A DNA stretch of 6,128 nucleotides from JAKEHZ01 sp035280505 (lineage in GTDB: Bacteria; Acidobacteriota; Blastocatellia; RBC074). The notes below the pieces were generated by a model. It did not search any database, was not told the DNA's origin, and worked only from the letters and a program-made list of their open reading frames with translations. Where the stretch lies: positions 1 to 6,128 of the forward strand of contig DATEFT010000995.1 of assembly GCA_035280505.1 (NCBI GenBank), written 5' to 3'. Below, piece after piece: positions 1 through 5,877 of the stretch. Made by a program: the position numbers and the translations under genes. Each line of letters begins with the position of its first letter. Within the stretch, counting starts at the first letter, position 1.

Positions 1-552
1 CTGGAACTCGACGAAGAGGGGAAGAGCAGGGAAGTCACGCCGACCGCGATCCGGTTGATTCAACATTTCCACCTGCTGGCCCGCGGGGTCAAGAGCTACC
101 AGCCGCGGCCGCGAGGCACGGAGATCAAGCATGCGGAGACCGTCGTTCGCCGTCTGGGAGCGGAGGGCGCGTGGTTCTTCATCGAGTATGCGCTCTCCGA
201 GGCCAAGAAGACCCGCTTCAAGATGGCCCAGTTCGGAGGCACCATGCAGTACCTGGATGCGGCCGAAGCCGCCTGGCGGCAGCGCCACGAAGATCAGAAG
301 CATGTCTTCCAACGCGAGATGGAGGAACTGGCCAGTCAGAAAGAGGAGGAGCAACTGATTCACGAGACCGAAGAGCGGATCCGCACGCTCCGGCCGGAGG
401 CCTTCAAAGCGCTCTATGCGAAGGGCAGGGAAGAGATCATCCGCAAGACTCCGGCGGCCGCCACCTGGGATGAAGAGACGATCGAGGGACCGATCATGGC
501 TCTGATCAGGGAGCAGATGCTGGCCGAGATTCCGAAGCCGAACCGGTCATAG
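1..552 (+). CDS. C-terminal part of a replication-initiator-like (Rep) protein, 5' end outside window
   Basis: The frame is open from the first base to a TAG at 550-552, giving 183 visible residues, so the true start lies upstream; the in-frame TTG at 55 has no special claim to be a start. The visible part opens with a short helical stretch (TAIRLIQHFHLLARG), then a helix with AETVVRRLGAEGAWFFIEYA, then the segment KKTRFKMAQFGGTMQYLDAA. This order resembles the C-terminal domain of plasmid-type replication initiator proteins found as integrated copies in Acidobacteria and Planctomycetes (recalled family pattern, not a search). Residues from about 95 to 140 are very rich in Glu, Lys, Arg and Gln and look like a long helix or coiled coil. 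The N-terminal DNA-binding part of such proteins is not in the window, so replication function cannot be confirmed. It could also be a domesticated or inactive copy. The gene converges with the peptidase at 651-1238, with a strong hairpin starting 6 nt after its stop. Confidence 0.5.
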   Translation: MELDEEGKSREVTPTAIRLIQHFHLLARGVKSYQPRPRGTEIKHAETVVRRLGAEGAWFFIEYALSEAKKTRFKMAQFGGTMQYLDAAEAAWRQRHEDQKHVFQREMEELASQKEEEQLIHETEERIRTLRPEAFKALYAKGREEIIRKTPAAATWDEETIEGPIMALIREQMLAEIPKPNRS

Positions 553-558
553 GTCCAT

Positions 559-619
559 GAAACAGACGAAAGACGCGAAATCATCCATCTGGCGGGCTTT
601 CGCGTCTTTCGTCTGTTTC
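559..619. terminator. Perfect 22-bp inverted repeat between convergent genes, probable bidirectional terminator
   Basis: The arms at 559-580 and 598-619 are exact reverse complements (22 of 22), separated by a 17-nt loop at 581-597. The left arm starts 6 nt after the stop of the Rep-like gene; on the other strand it lies about 31 nt beyond the peptidase stop at 651-653. This position suits a shared terminator. Neither side has a proper run of T after the stem, so it is not a textbook intrinsic terminator; the T-rich arms themselves (TTTCGCGTC, TTTCG) may serve. An mRNA 3'-end stabiliser or a dispersed palindromic repeat is also possible. Confidence 0.6.
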
Positions 620-624
620 GCGGT
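598..624 (+). repeat. Three tandem 9-nt units within and beyond the right hairpin arm
   Basis: Read in steps of nine, the sequence is TTTCGCGTC (598-606), TTTCGTCTG (607-615) and TTTCGCGGT (616-624). Each unit begins TTTCG, and units one and three share TTTCGCG. The repeat runs through the right arm of the palindrome and 5 nt past it. This suggests the stem grew from a simple repeat, or belongs to a palindromic repeat family. Confidence 0.5.
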
Positions 625-650
625 TTAAAGGGTGATCAGGATCCGGCCGC

Positions 651-1238
651 TCATCCATGCTCTTCGGCCGGGGCCGGATGTTCGGGCGGTTGCAGGCGCC
701 GAATCACGAACGGCTCGCGGACCGTGGTATTGAACAACTGGGCGGCCGTCAGGGCGGCGCGCAGCCGGGCCTCCGGATCATCGGCCAGCCCCGGAGCCTC
801 CTTGGAAGTGAACAGCGAACCGAGCGCCACCTGGGCGCCGCTGCCGATCGCCGCAAATCCGCAGTCCCAGCGACCGATCTGATAGTCGGAGTCGATCTCC
901 CACAACTCGCCCCGGTATCCGACGAGGAAACACCCGCCATACTCCGCATCGCTCTCTTTCCTGGCGAAGCCTTTCTCCTTGAAGCAGGCGCGCACCGCAT
1001 CCACCCAGACCGTGGAGAGGTACGCCTCGGCGGTCAACGACGACGGTTGCTCCGGTGGCAGAAAACCGTAACGAAGAATCTGCCCCATTCGGAAAGACGA
1101 GGTGAAGCCCATCAGGAACTGTCCAGTTTGAAAGACCTTCTCGTCCGCGCGGATGCAGAGCAGATGCCCCGCGATCCCCGCGCTGTCGCCGCCGATCCAG
1201 ATCTCTTCGCGATGCTTGACCCCGACAATACAGGTCAT
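651..1238 (-). CDS. Orphan Ntn-hydrolase of proteasome beta/HslV type (threonine peptidase-like)
   Basis: This encodes 195 residues with the N-terminal signature of proteasome-fold Ntn-hydrolases: MTCIVGV, then IGGDSAG, then RADEKVF. With Met1 removed, Thr2 becomes the N-terminal nucleophile (Thr1), Asp18 becomes Asp17 and Lys34 becomes Lys33, exactly the canonical catalytic set and spacing. A later AIGSGAQVALGSL stretch (residues 130-142) matches the conserved GSG-x-x-A-x-G-x-L region containing the structural/catalytic Ser. The length is close to HslV or a mature beta subunit. Similar stand-alone proteins occur in actinobacteria and phages (family knowledge). The ATG at 1238 is preferred because it places Thr at position 2, which favours Met removal, and because a good ribosome binding site precedes it. 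The frame stays open upstream (see 1239-1445). The Pro/Glu-rich tail (residues 183-195) is probably flexible. No HslU, ARC/Mpa or Pup gene is visible, so partner ATPase and substrates are unknown. Cytoplasmic, as no signal peptide is seen. Confidence 0.85.
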   Translation of the reverse strand: MTCIVGVKHREEIWIGGDSAGIAGHLLCIRADEKVFQTGQFLMGFTSSFRMGQILRYGFLPPEQPSSLTAEAYLSTVWVDAVRACFKEKGFARKESDAEYGGCFLVGYRGELWEIDSDYQIGRWDCGFAAIGSGAQVALGSLFTSKEAPGLADDPEARLRAALTAAQLFNTTVREPFVIRRLQPPEHPAPAEEHG

Positions 1239-1445
1239 CAGTCGTTCCTTTCGATAGTTGTTAATGGTTAGCCGCAGAGACTGCGCCTCGGCTTCGGCCG
1301 GCTGAGAAATACTTCGGCCTCTATAACTGGCGCACCCAGATGTGGATTCCTGCAGGATGCGGATTGATTCCAAGAGGTCCGCTCGCTCTCGGTACTGATC
1401 CGTCGCCACAATCCAGATCTTGCCGTACTGGACATCTAGTTCTCT
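1239..1445 (-). other. Open in-frame 5' extension of the Ntn-hydrolase frame (possible propeptide or gene remnant)
   Basis: The peptidase frame has no stop for 69 codons upstream of its ATG, back to a TGA at 1446-1448. A GTG at 1409 would add 57 residues (starting MATDQYRERADLLES). The first half, read from about 1436, looks protein-like (DVQYGKIWIV, then ATDQYRERADLLESIRIL), whereas the overlapping 55-codon ATG frame at 1268-1435 is Arg/Ser-rich and looks like a shadow. It may be a propeptide, as in actinobacterial PrcB, a remnant of a lost gene, or chance openness in GC-rich DNA. The strong internal ribosome binding site argues against routine use of the long form. Confidence 0.25.
1246..1251 (-). 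promoter_or_regulatory. Ribosome binding site deciding the start of the Ntn-hydrolase
   Basis: On the minus strand AAAGGA lies 7 nt before the ATG at 1238, an ideal Shine-Dalgarno distance. It supports translation starting at Met-Thr rather than at the upstream in-frame GTG at 1409. Confidence 0.7.
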
Positions 1446-1469
1446 TCAATCGCGACTCGCAGTTGAAGA
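1443..1469. promoter_or_regulatory. Operator-like imperfect dyad upstream of the Ntn-hydrolase
   Basis: A 27-nt sequence centred on 1456 has arms TCTTCAA (1443-1449) and TTGAAGA (1463-1469), with an inner GCGA/TCGC pair around the central base; 11 of 13 positions are symmetric. It lies about 205 nt upstream of the peptidase ATG. The form fits a dimeric repressor site, but no regulator is encoded nearby and no clear -35/-10 pair is visible beside it. Confidence 0.3.
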
Positions 1470-1525
1470 ATCGATTTTGTGTACCAGGTGTTTAGATTGC
1501 CTGAGCAGTATTTCATCATCTCGCC

Positions 1526-1539
1526 GGTCTTTCAAGACC
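1526..1539. repeat. Small perfect hairpin
   Basis: GGTCTT (1526-1531) and AAGACC (1534-1539) are exact reverse complements with only 2 nt between them (5-bp stem with a 4-nt loop in RNA). It lies beyond the receptor terminator and before the peptidase control region. It has no T run and no assigned role. Confidence 0.3.
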
Positions 1540-1576
1540 CTCGGTGCCGGGCGCTGAGGAAGAGGGCGGGGCAGGG

Positions 1577-1628
1577 GGGAAAAGAGAGACGGGGCGCGAA
1601 GGTCTGGCATCTCCTTCGCGCCCCGTCT
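1577..1628 (-). terminator. Rho-independent terminator of the TonB-dependent receptor gene
   Basis: Arms at 1587-1602 and 1613-1628 form a perfect 16-bp GC-rich stem with a 10-nt loop. Read on the minus strand the stem is followed directly by CTCTCTTTTCCCC, a T-rich tract in the correct orientation. It lies about 70 nt after the stop of the receptor gene and before the peptidase promoter region, so it separates the two minus-strand genes. Confidence 0.85.
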
Positions 1629-1698
1629 GGTTAATGAGCGATTATTTCAAGAGAGTGAGAACCAGGCAGTAGACCTGAGTTTCTCCGATTTCACCGCT

Positions 1699-4600
1699 CT
1701 AGAAGGTCAGTTTCAGAGCGAACTGCAGTTCACGGGCATCCCCGACGATACTGTTGATTTTGCCCGCGTTGCCGGTCGGGGTGAAGACTCCGCCGGAGAA
1801 GGTGTAGATCTGGGTTCCGTCATCGGTGTTGGCCGGCAGATCGAAGTTCGCGCGATTGAGGAGGTTGAAGGCCTCGATGCGGAACTGCAGGCTGCGGCTC
1901 TCCGTGAACCGGAAGACCTTGACCATCGCCACATCCACGCTCCGGTAGTTCGGACCGTTCAGAATATTCCGGCCGGCAGTGCCGCGGGTTCCCGGGGTGG
2001 GAGTCGCGAACGCCGCCAGGTTGATCCATTGATCCGGAGTCCGGCCGCCCGCCGGGATCAGGCTGACTCCCGGAACCAGGTTGGGCCGCGCCGAGTTCTC
2101 ATCGGTGCCGTCGCCGTCGGGATCGCCGCTGACCAGCGGGGTGAAGGGCAGACCCGACGAGAGCGTCAGGATCGAGTTGAACTGCCAGTTGTTGGCAATC
2201 CGTCCGGCCCAGCCTTTCAGGCGGCTCCCCGGCAGATCGTAAGTGAGGTTTCCGACGAAGGTATGGCGAACGTCGAAGTTCGACCGGCCGCGATCGAGGC
2301 TCCGGTTATAGGGATCGAAAGTCCGGGCCTGGCCGTTGGTGAACTCCTGACGGCCGCCGGTGCCCGAGACGTCGTCGATTGACTTCCCGAAGGTATACGA
2401 GGTCTGGAATTGCATCCCCCGGCTGAAGCGCTTGGCCGCGCCCAGGTTGACCGCGTGATAGTGCGAATTGAATCCCTGAATCTGCGAACGGATGATCCCG
2501 AAATTGGGATTCCGAACCGGGCCGCCGGGCGTGACGGCGGTATTGATGTCGCCCATTCCGAGCAGGTTGACGCCGCGTCCGCCGACATAGCCGACCGTCG
2601 CGACGGTCCCGAAACCGAGCTCGCGCTGAACGTTCAGGTTGTACTGCACCGAGTACATCGGATTGAGGTCGTATTCGATCGATTCCGTCAACGGCCGGCC
2701 GTTGGCGAAGATCGAGGGGTTGAGCGGCAATCCGCTCGCGATGACTTCAGCTCTCGGGACGACCCGCGTTCTGATAAAGGGCAGGGAACCGTAGGCCGCG
2801 CTGCGGTAGCTGCCGAAGAGCGGCTGTTCGTGGAAGATTCCGACGCCGCCCCTCAGGGCCGTCTTGCCGTTGCCGAAGACATCGTAGGCGAAACCGATGC
2901 GCGGCGCGATCCCGTTCTTGGACGTCTCAAAGAAGGTTCCGCCCACGGTCACGGTCGGATCGCTGATGTTGCGGAGATTGGCGGTCTTGCCGTTGACTTC
3001 GGTGGGCGAGGTCACGATCTCGTAACGCACGCCGAGGTTGAGAGTCAGCCGCGGGGTCAGCCGGAAATCGTCCTGGAAGAAGAACCCATAGAGCGATTGC
3101 CGATAGCCGCGCACGAAGTCGGAATTGGGATCCGATCCTTCGAGATCTCTGACGGTGAAGCTCAGCAGGTTGGGCACCGAATTGAACCGCAGCCGTCCGC
3201 GAGTCCGTGATTCGGCGCGCCCGTTGAACTGGAACCGCTCGAAGGTGAAGCCGGTCTTCAGGTTGTGCCGGCCGTGCAGGATGAAGAGGTTGTCGGTGAA
3301 TTGAAAATTGTTCTGGTAGAACAGCTTCGGGTTGGTCCGGTCGGTGCCGATCGGCGAGAGACCCGTGACGTTCACTTCGCCCAGCGGGCGGCCTTGAATG
3401 AGCGACAGCGCGCTCGCCGGATCCGGAATCAGTTCCGAAGGCGTGCTGCGATTGAAACCGAACCGGGCCTCGTTGGAGAGGTTCGCGCCGATCAGTTTGC
3501 GATACTCGAGCGTCGCCACCTGTTTGCGATTCCGGGCCTGATTCGTGTAGTCCGGGAAGAACCGCGGCAGCACGTAGTCCGAATCGTCCAGCAGGTACCG
3601 GGCCAGGAAGGTATCGGTTGAGGAGAAGTTGTGGTCTCCTCGGACCGTGAAGAAATCGTCGCGCGATTTGCGGTTCGTGATGCCGGTGAATTCGGCGATT
3701 CCGTCGGCGGGGTTGCCGACGACGGCTCCGTTCTGCCTCGGGAAGAGGTTGAGCAACGGCACCGCGCGCGGATCGATGGTCAGCGAGTTGCGAGCGGCAT
3801 CGCTGGGCACGTAGGAGAGGACCGAGACGCCCTTGTATTCACGCAGCCCTTCATAGCTGGTGAAGAAGAAGGTCTTGTCGCGGATGACCGGGCCGCCCAG
3901 CGTGAACCCGTACTGGTTGCGCCGGAATTCGGGCCGCTGCTGGTCGAAGAAGTTCCGCGCGTCCACGTTGTCGTTGCGCATGAACTCGAAACCCGAACCA
4001 TGGAACTCGTTGGATCCGGACTTCGTGACCGCGACGAAGACTCCGCCCGCCGTCCGCCCGTACTCCGAGCTGAAGGTATTGGTCAGGACGCGAAACTCCT
4101 TGACCGTCTCGACCCCGACCAACAGACCCTGGGCGGAGCCCGGCGTGTTGTTGAGCGCGTCGTTGATGGTGGTCCCGTCGATTTGATAGAGATTCTGGCT
4201 GGGGCGCGCGCCGCCCACCGAGAACCGCTGACCGCGGCCGGTATTGGCCGTCTGCGCGCTGGCGCGGCTGTTGACCACGCCCGGCTGCAACAGAATCAAC
4301 TGGGCCATGTCTCGCCCGTTGAGCGGCAGATCCCGGATCTTCTTCTCGTCGACCAGTCCGTTCATGGTCGAACCCGTCGTCTCGACGTTGATCGCCTCGA
4401 CGTTGACCATGACCGTCTCTCGGGTCCCGCTGACCTTCAAGTTAAAATTAATTACCGTCTCTTCGGCGACGGTGATCGCGACCTTGTTCCGGGTCTCAGG
4501 GGCGAATCCCTGCTGCTCGGTACGTACCTCGTAGGCACCGGGCTGAAGACCGGTCATCCGGTAGTAACCGCGATTGTTGGTCCGGACCCCTCGCGTGTAA

Positions 4601-4767
4601 CCGGTGGTCGGACTGTAGACCGTCACGACCGCGCCGGCCACGGCCGCCCCCTGCGGGTCGAGCAGGACGCCCGAGAGCGTACCGCTGGTAGCTTGCCCTA
4701 ATGCCCAGGTACTGCATAGAGCGATAGATAACACAATACCAAGCACAATTCTGTGTGGAGTTACCAT
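1699..4767 (-). CDS. Oar-type TonB-dependent outer-membrane receptor with carboxypeptidase-regulatory-like domain
   Basis: This encodes 1022 residues. Residues 1-24 form a Sec signal peptide (charged start, hydrophobic core, WALG before Gln25). Residues about 28-112 are a carboxypeptidase-regulatory-like (CarboxypepD_reg/Cna-B-like) beta-sandwich: GTLSGVLLDPQGAAVAGA, then NNRGYYRMTGLQPGAYEV. Residues about 115-250 are the plug, with LPLNGRD (147-153), FSVGGARPSQNLYQIDGTT (182-200), SSEYGRTAGG (233-242) and TKSGSNEFHGS (248-258). The barrel follows, opening with NQYGFTLGGPVIRDKTFFF (284-302) and ending in an outer-membrane-type terminal Phe (LQFALKLTF). Such proteins import large substrates such as glycans or peptides across the outer membrane using TonB energy; the substrate here is unknown, and no SusD-like partner or hydrolase lies beside it. 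The length is normal for acidobacterial members. An in-frame TAG two codons upstream fixes the start. The gene appears intact and is divergent from the exported-protein gene at 5878. Confidence 0.93.
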   Translation of the reverse strand: MVTPHRIVLGIVLSIALCSTWALGQATSGTLSGVLLDPQGAAVAGAVVTVYSPTTGYTRGVRTNNRGYYRMTGLQPGAYEVRTEQQGFAPETRNKVAITVAEETVINFNLKVSGTRETVMVNVEAINVETTGSTMNGLVDEKKIRDLPLNGRDMAQLILLQPGVVNSRASAQTANTGRGQRFSVGGARPSQNLYQIDGTTINDALNNTPGSAQGLLVGVETVKEFRVLTNTFSSEYGRTAGGVFVAVTKSGSNEFHGSGFEFMRNDNVDARNFFDQQRPEFRRNQYGFTLGGPVIRDKTFFFTSYEGLREYKGVSVLSYVPSDAARNSLTIDPRAVPLLNLFPRQNGAVVGNPADGIAEFTGITNRKSRDDFFTVRGDHNFSSTDTFLARYLLDDSDYVLPRFFPDYTNQARNRKQVATLEYRKLIGANLSNEARFGFNRSTPSELIPDPASALSLIQGRPLGEVNVTGLSPIGTDRTNPKLFYQNNFQFTDNLFILHGRHNLKTGFTFERFQFNGRAESRTRGRLRFNSVPNLLSFTVRDLEGSDPNSDFVRGYRQSLYGFFFQDDFRLTPRLTLNLGVRYEIVTSPTEVNGKTANLRNISDPTVTVGGTFFETSKNGIAPRIGFAYDVFGNGKTALRGGVGIFHEQPLFGSYRSAAYGSLPFIRTRVVPRAEVIASGLPLNPSIFANGRPLTESIEYDLNPMYSVQYNLNVQRELGFGTVATVGYVGGRGVNLLGMGDINTAVTPGGPVRNPNFGIIRSQIQGFNSHYHAVNLGAAKRFSRGMQFQTSYTFGKSIDDVSGTGGRQEFTNGQARTFDPYNRSLDRGRSNFDVRHTFVGNLTYDLPGSRLKGWAGRIANNWQFNSILTLSSGLPFTPLVSGDPDGDGTDENSARPNLVPGVSLIPAGGRTPDQWINLAAFATPTPGTRGTAGRNILNGPNYRSVDVAMVKVFRFTESRSLQFRIEAFNLLNRANFDLPANTDDGTQIYTFSGGVFTPTGNAGKINSIVGDARELQFALKLTF

Positions 4768-4775
4768 ATCCTAAT

Positions 4776-4785
4776 CCCTTTCCTT
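4776..4785 (-). promoter_or_regulatory. Ribosome binding site of the receptor gene
   Basis: On the minus strand AAGGAAAGGG ends 8 nt before the ATG at 4767, a purine-rich Shine-Dalgarno match. With the in-frame TAG at 4771-4773 it leaves no competing upstream start. I see no convincing -35/-10 pair just upstream. Confidence 0.6.
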
Positions 4786-4906
4786 CATAGAGGGTATACG
4801 ATATCCGTTTCGTCCTTAGCCATTATTTACTGTTGGAGTTCAGAGAACAGATTCGATTTAGTGGTGCTGGTTACATGTGCGGAGAATTGCCAAAATCATT
4901 TGGCGC

Positions 4907-5003
4907 TTGCAGAGGAGCATTGCAGAAATGTTCCCCGATTCCCATACACCGCCACGGCTTCTCGCCGGGTCTATTTCACCTGCGTTTAGATTGACGTTGC
5001 AGA
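4907..5003 (+). repeat. Three direct copies of TTGCAGA upstream of the receptor gene
   Basis: Identical heptamers lie at 4907-4913, 4920-4926 and 4997-5003, the first two 13 nt apart start to start. They lie 140-236 nt upstream of the receptor start and could be regulator half-sites. Some heptamer occurring three times in 1.1 kb is expected by chance about as often as not, so this is weak. Confidence 0.2.
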
Positions 5004-5134
5004 GCTAGCTTCCAGTGGGGCTATCTTAATAGCAAGGATGTCGATTATTAGCTGTCTTCCGTAGCTATTTTTACAATCTTACTGCTTGCTGGCTGCTTAA
5101 GATCTGAGTCTATTGGTTAAACTACCCCAAATAT

Positions 5135-5165
5135 TATGACGGCTAATTTTATGGCGGCCAATTTA
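5135..5165 (+). repeat. Imperfect tandem 15-nt repeat coding for a pentapeptide-repeat-like micro-frame
   Basis: Two adjacent units starting TATGACGGCTAATTT (5135) and TATGGCGGCCAATTT (5150) match at 13 of 15 positions; a third stretch from 5165 is weaker. Read from the ATG at 5136 to the TAA at 5199-5201, the 21-codon frame begins MTANFMAANLLAARYRV, whose five-residue rhythm (A-N-F, A-N-L, A-R-Y) resembles pentapeptide repeats. There is no ribosome binding site, and an in-frame stop lies at 5118-5120. It is more likely a decayed fragment or coincidence than a working gene. Confidence 0.25.
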
Positions 5166-5202
5166 CTCGCGGCCCGGTACCGTGTCAAGACTTTTAATTA
5201 AA

Positions 5203-5218
5203 CCGCGCCGCCGCGCCG
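5203..5218 (+). repeat. Exact tandem duplication of an 8-nt GC unit
   Basis: CCGCGCCG occurs twice without a gap (5203-5210 and 5211-5218), two bases after the stop of the micro-frame and directly after the AT-rich TTTTAATTAAA. It is probably a slippage duplication; no role is assigned. Confidence 0.4.
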
Positions 5219-5416
5219 TGCTATCGGATGGCTTCTGAGCCCGAGCTAACTCAGGTTTGATCTGAAGCTACTAACTATTCGGGACGCGCGCGCACCGGAG
5301 TACGGTCGGGTTATGAGCGGGGGCTGAGCTGCGGAAGGGTCCGGAATCTATCTTATCGCTTCGTTACGTACTAAAATCGGAGTCCTGGTAGTTCCGGGTT
5401 TTTGTTCACCTCATTC

Positions 5417-5473
5417 AGATATATATATCTTTCTTCTTCGCCGACCTTTAATATTTATATATATTTATTTTAT
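5417..5473. other. AT-rich block: 14-bp palindrome plus 27-nt pure A/T run
   Basis: AGATATATATATCT (5417-5430) is a perfect 14-bp palindrome. From 5447 to 5473 there is not one G or C. The surrounding 5401-5520 is about 29% GC, while the stretch at 5281-5340 is 72%. The A/T run ends 9 nt before a possible -35 element at 5483, so it could act as an UP element. It could also be an easily melted site or a site for a nucleoid protein. Confidence 0.4.
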
Positions 5474-5482
5474 GTAATGCTT

Positions 5483-5512
5483 TTGACGAAACAGCGTTGA
5501 CTTCCCTATTTA
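5483..5512 (+). promoter_or_regulatory. Possible sigma70-type promoter reading toward the gene at 5878
   Basis: TTGACG at 5483-5488 (5 of 6 to the -35 consensus) is followed after 18 nt by TATTTA at 5507-5512 (3 of 6 to the -10). The A/T-only block lies directly upstream. A second TTGACT at 5497-5502 has only a poor -10 (TACCGT at 5520). If real, transcription would begin near 5519 and leave a leader of roughly 360 nt before the ATG at 5878. Confidence 0.3.
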
Positions 5513-5530
5513 AAGTGTGTACCGTACGCG

Positions 5531-5671
5531 GTATCGGCAGGATAATTCACGGTATCTGGTAAAAGGGTAAGCCATGTTTGGGTAATCTCAGATCAAGGTT
5601 GTCTGGACGGGGTCATGCATTAATGCGGTTTTCTCGGGAGCGCAGTTCTCTTGATCCGGTGACGCCGATAC
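5531..5671 (+). other. Nested inverted repeats, possible structured leader RNA
   Basis: Three inverted repeats lie inside one another: GTATCGGC/GCCGATAC (5531-5538 with 5664-5671), GATCAAG/CTTGATC (5591-5597 with 5650-5656), and the palindrome GCATTAATGC (5617-5626), which is followed by GGTTTT. They start just downstream of the possible promoter. Individually, 7-8 bp pairs at these distances are expected by chance in about 1 kb, so only the nesting is suggestive. I do not recognise a known riboswitch. Confidence 0.2.
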
Positions 5672-5877
5672 GGTCATCTCGAAGCGGCCATCACAAACTC
5701 ATGCCACCGCCCAGCGACTGAGTAACAATCAGCTTCATTATATAAAACAGATACATACCAGCACTGCATCGCATGATCGGCATATTATAACTTGGTAAGA
5801 TGTGACAGAGAACGTGAGTCAGGACCACAATAAGTGGGTAATATTTTCTCTAACTCCATAACCAGTCGCCTACAGAT

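Larger units (their letters stand above)
4768..5877. other. Long mosaic intergenic region between divergent genes, no convincing gene
   Basis: No frame on either strand gives a credible protein. A 78-codon plus-strand frame at 4753-4989 overlaps the receptor start and has no family resemblance. Composition is uneven: about 38-40% GC at 5041-5160, 72% at 5281-5340 and 29% at 5401-5520 (hand counts). The region must hold the promoters of the receptor and of the gene at 5878. It also contains short direct repeats, a pure A/T run, palindromes and nested inverted repeats, listed separately. No tRNA, CRISPR array or insertion-sequence ends are recognisable. Confidence 0.7.

Noticed and set aside
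657..1271. 204-codon plus-strand frame opposite the Ntn-hydrolase
   Set aside because: The minus-strand frame carries a complete catalytic signature; the plus-strand frame is Arg/Gly-rich without motifs.
1268..1435. 55-codon minus-strand ATG frame upstream of the peptidase
   Set aside because: Arg/Ser/Pro-rich composition typical of an out-of-frame reading, poor ribosome binding site, and overlapped by a more protein-like frame.
2410..3210. 266-codon plus-strand frame inside the receptor gene
   Set aside because: Same antisense shadow effect of GC-rich third positions; no recognisable motifs and no ribosome binding site case.
3631..4701. 356-codon open frame antisense to the receptor gene
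   Set aside because: It lies wholly inside the receptor gene on the other strand, is rich in Arg, Asp, Val and Gly as expected from complementing GC-biased codons, and shows no domain; the receptor frame is unambiguous.
4838..4848. GTTC-AGA-GAAC dyad upstream of the receptor start as an operator
   Set aside because: Four-bp arms with no extension are expected by chance and no promoter element is associated.
4753..4989. 78-codon plus-strand frame starting inside the receptor start
   Set aside because: Overlaps the receptor signal-peptide region, no ribosome binding site, Cys/aromatic-rich composition without any family resemblance.
5379..5405. Weak stem followed by GGTTTTTG as a terminator
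   Set aside because: Only about 4-5 bp (CGGAG with TTCCG) can pair and no gene ends upstream of it, so it is below the standard for a terminator call.
4768..5877. Replication origin with iterons for the Rep-like protein
   Set aside because: The AT-rich block invites the idea, but no series of regularly spaced 17-22-nt iterons or DnaA boxes is visible, and the region is over 4 kb from the Rep-like gene with the receptor between.
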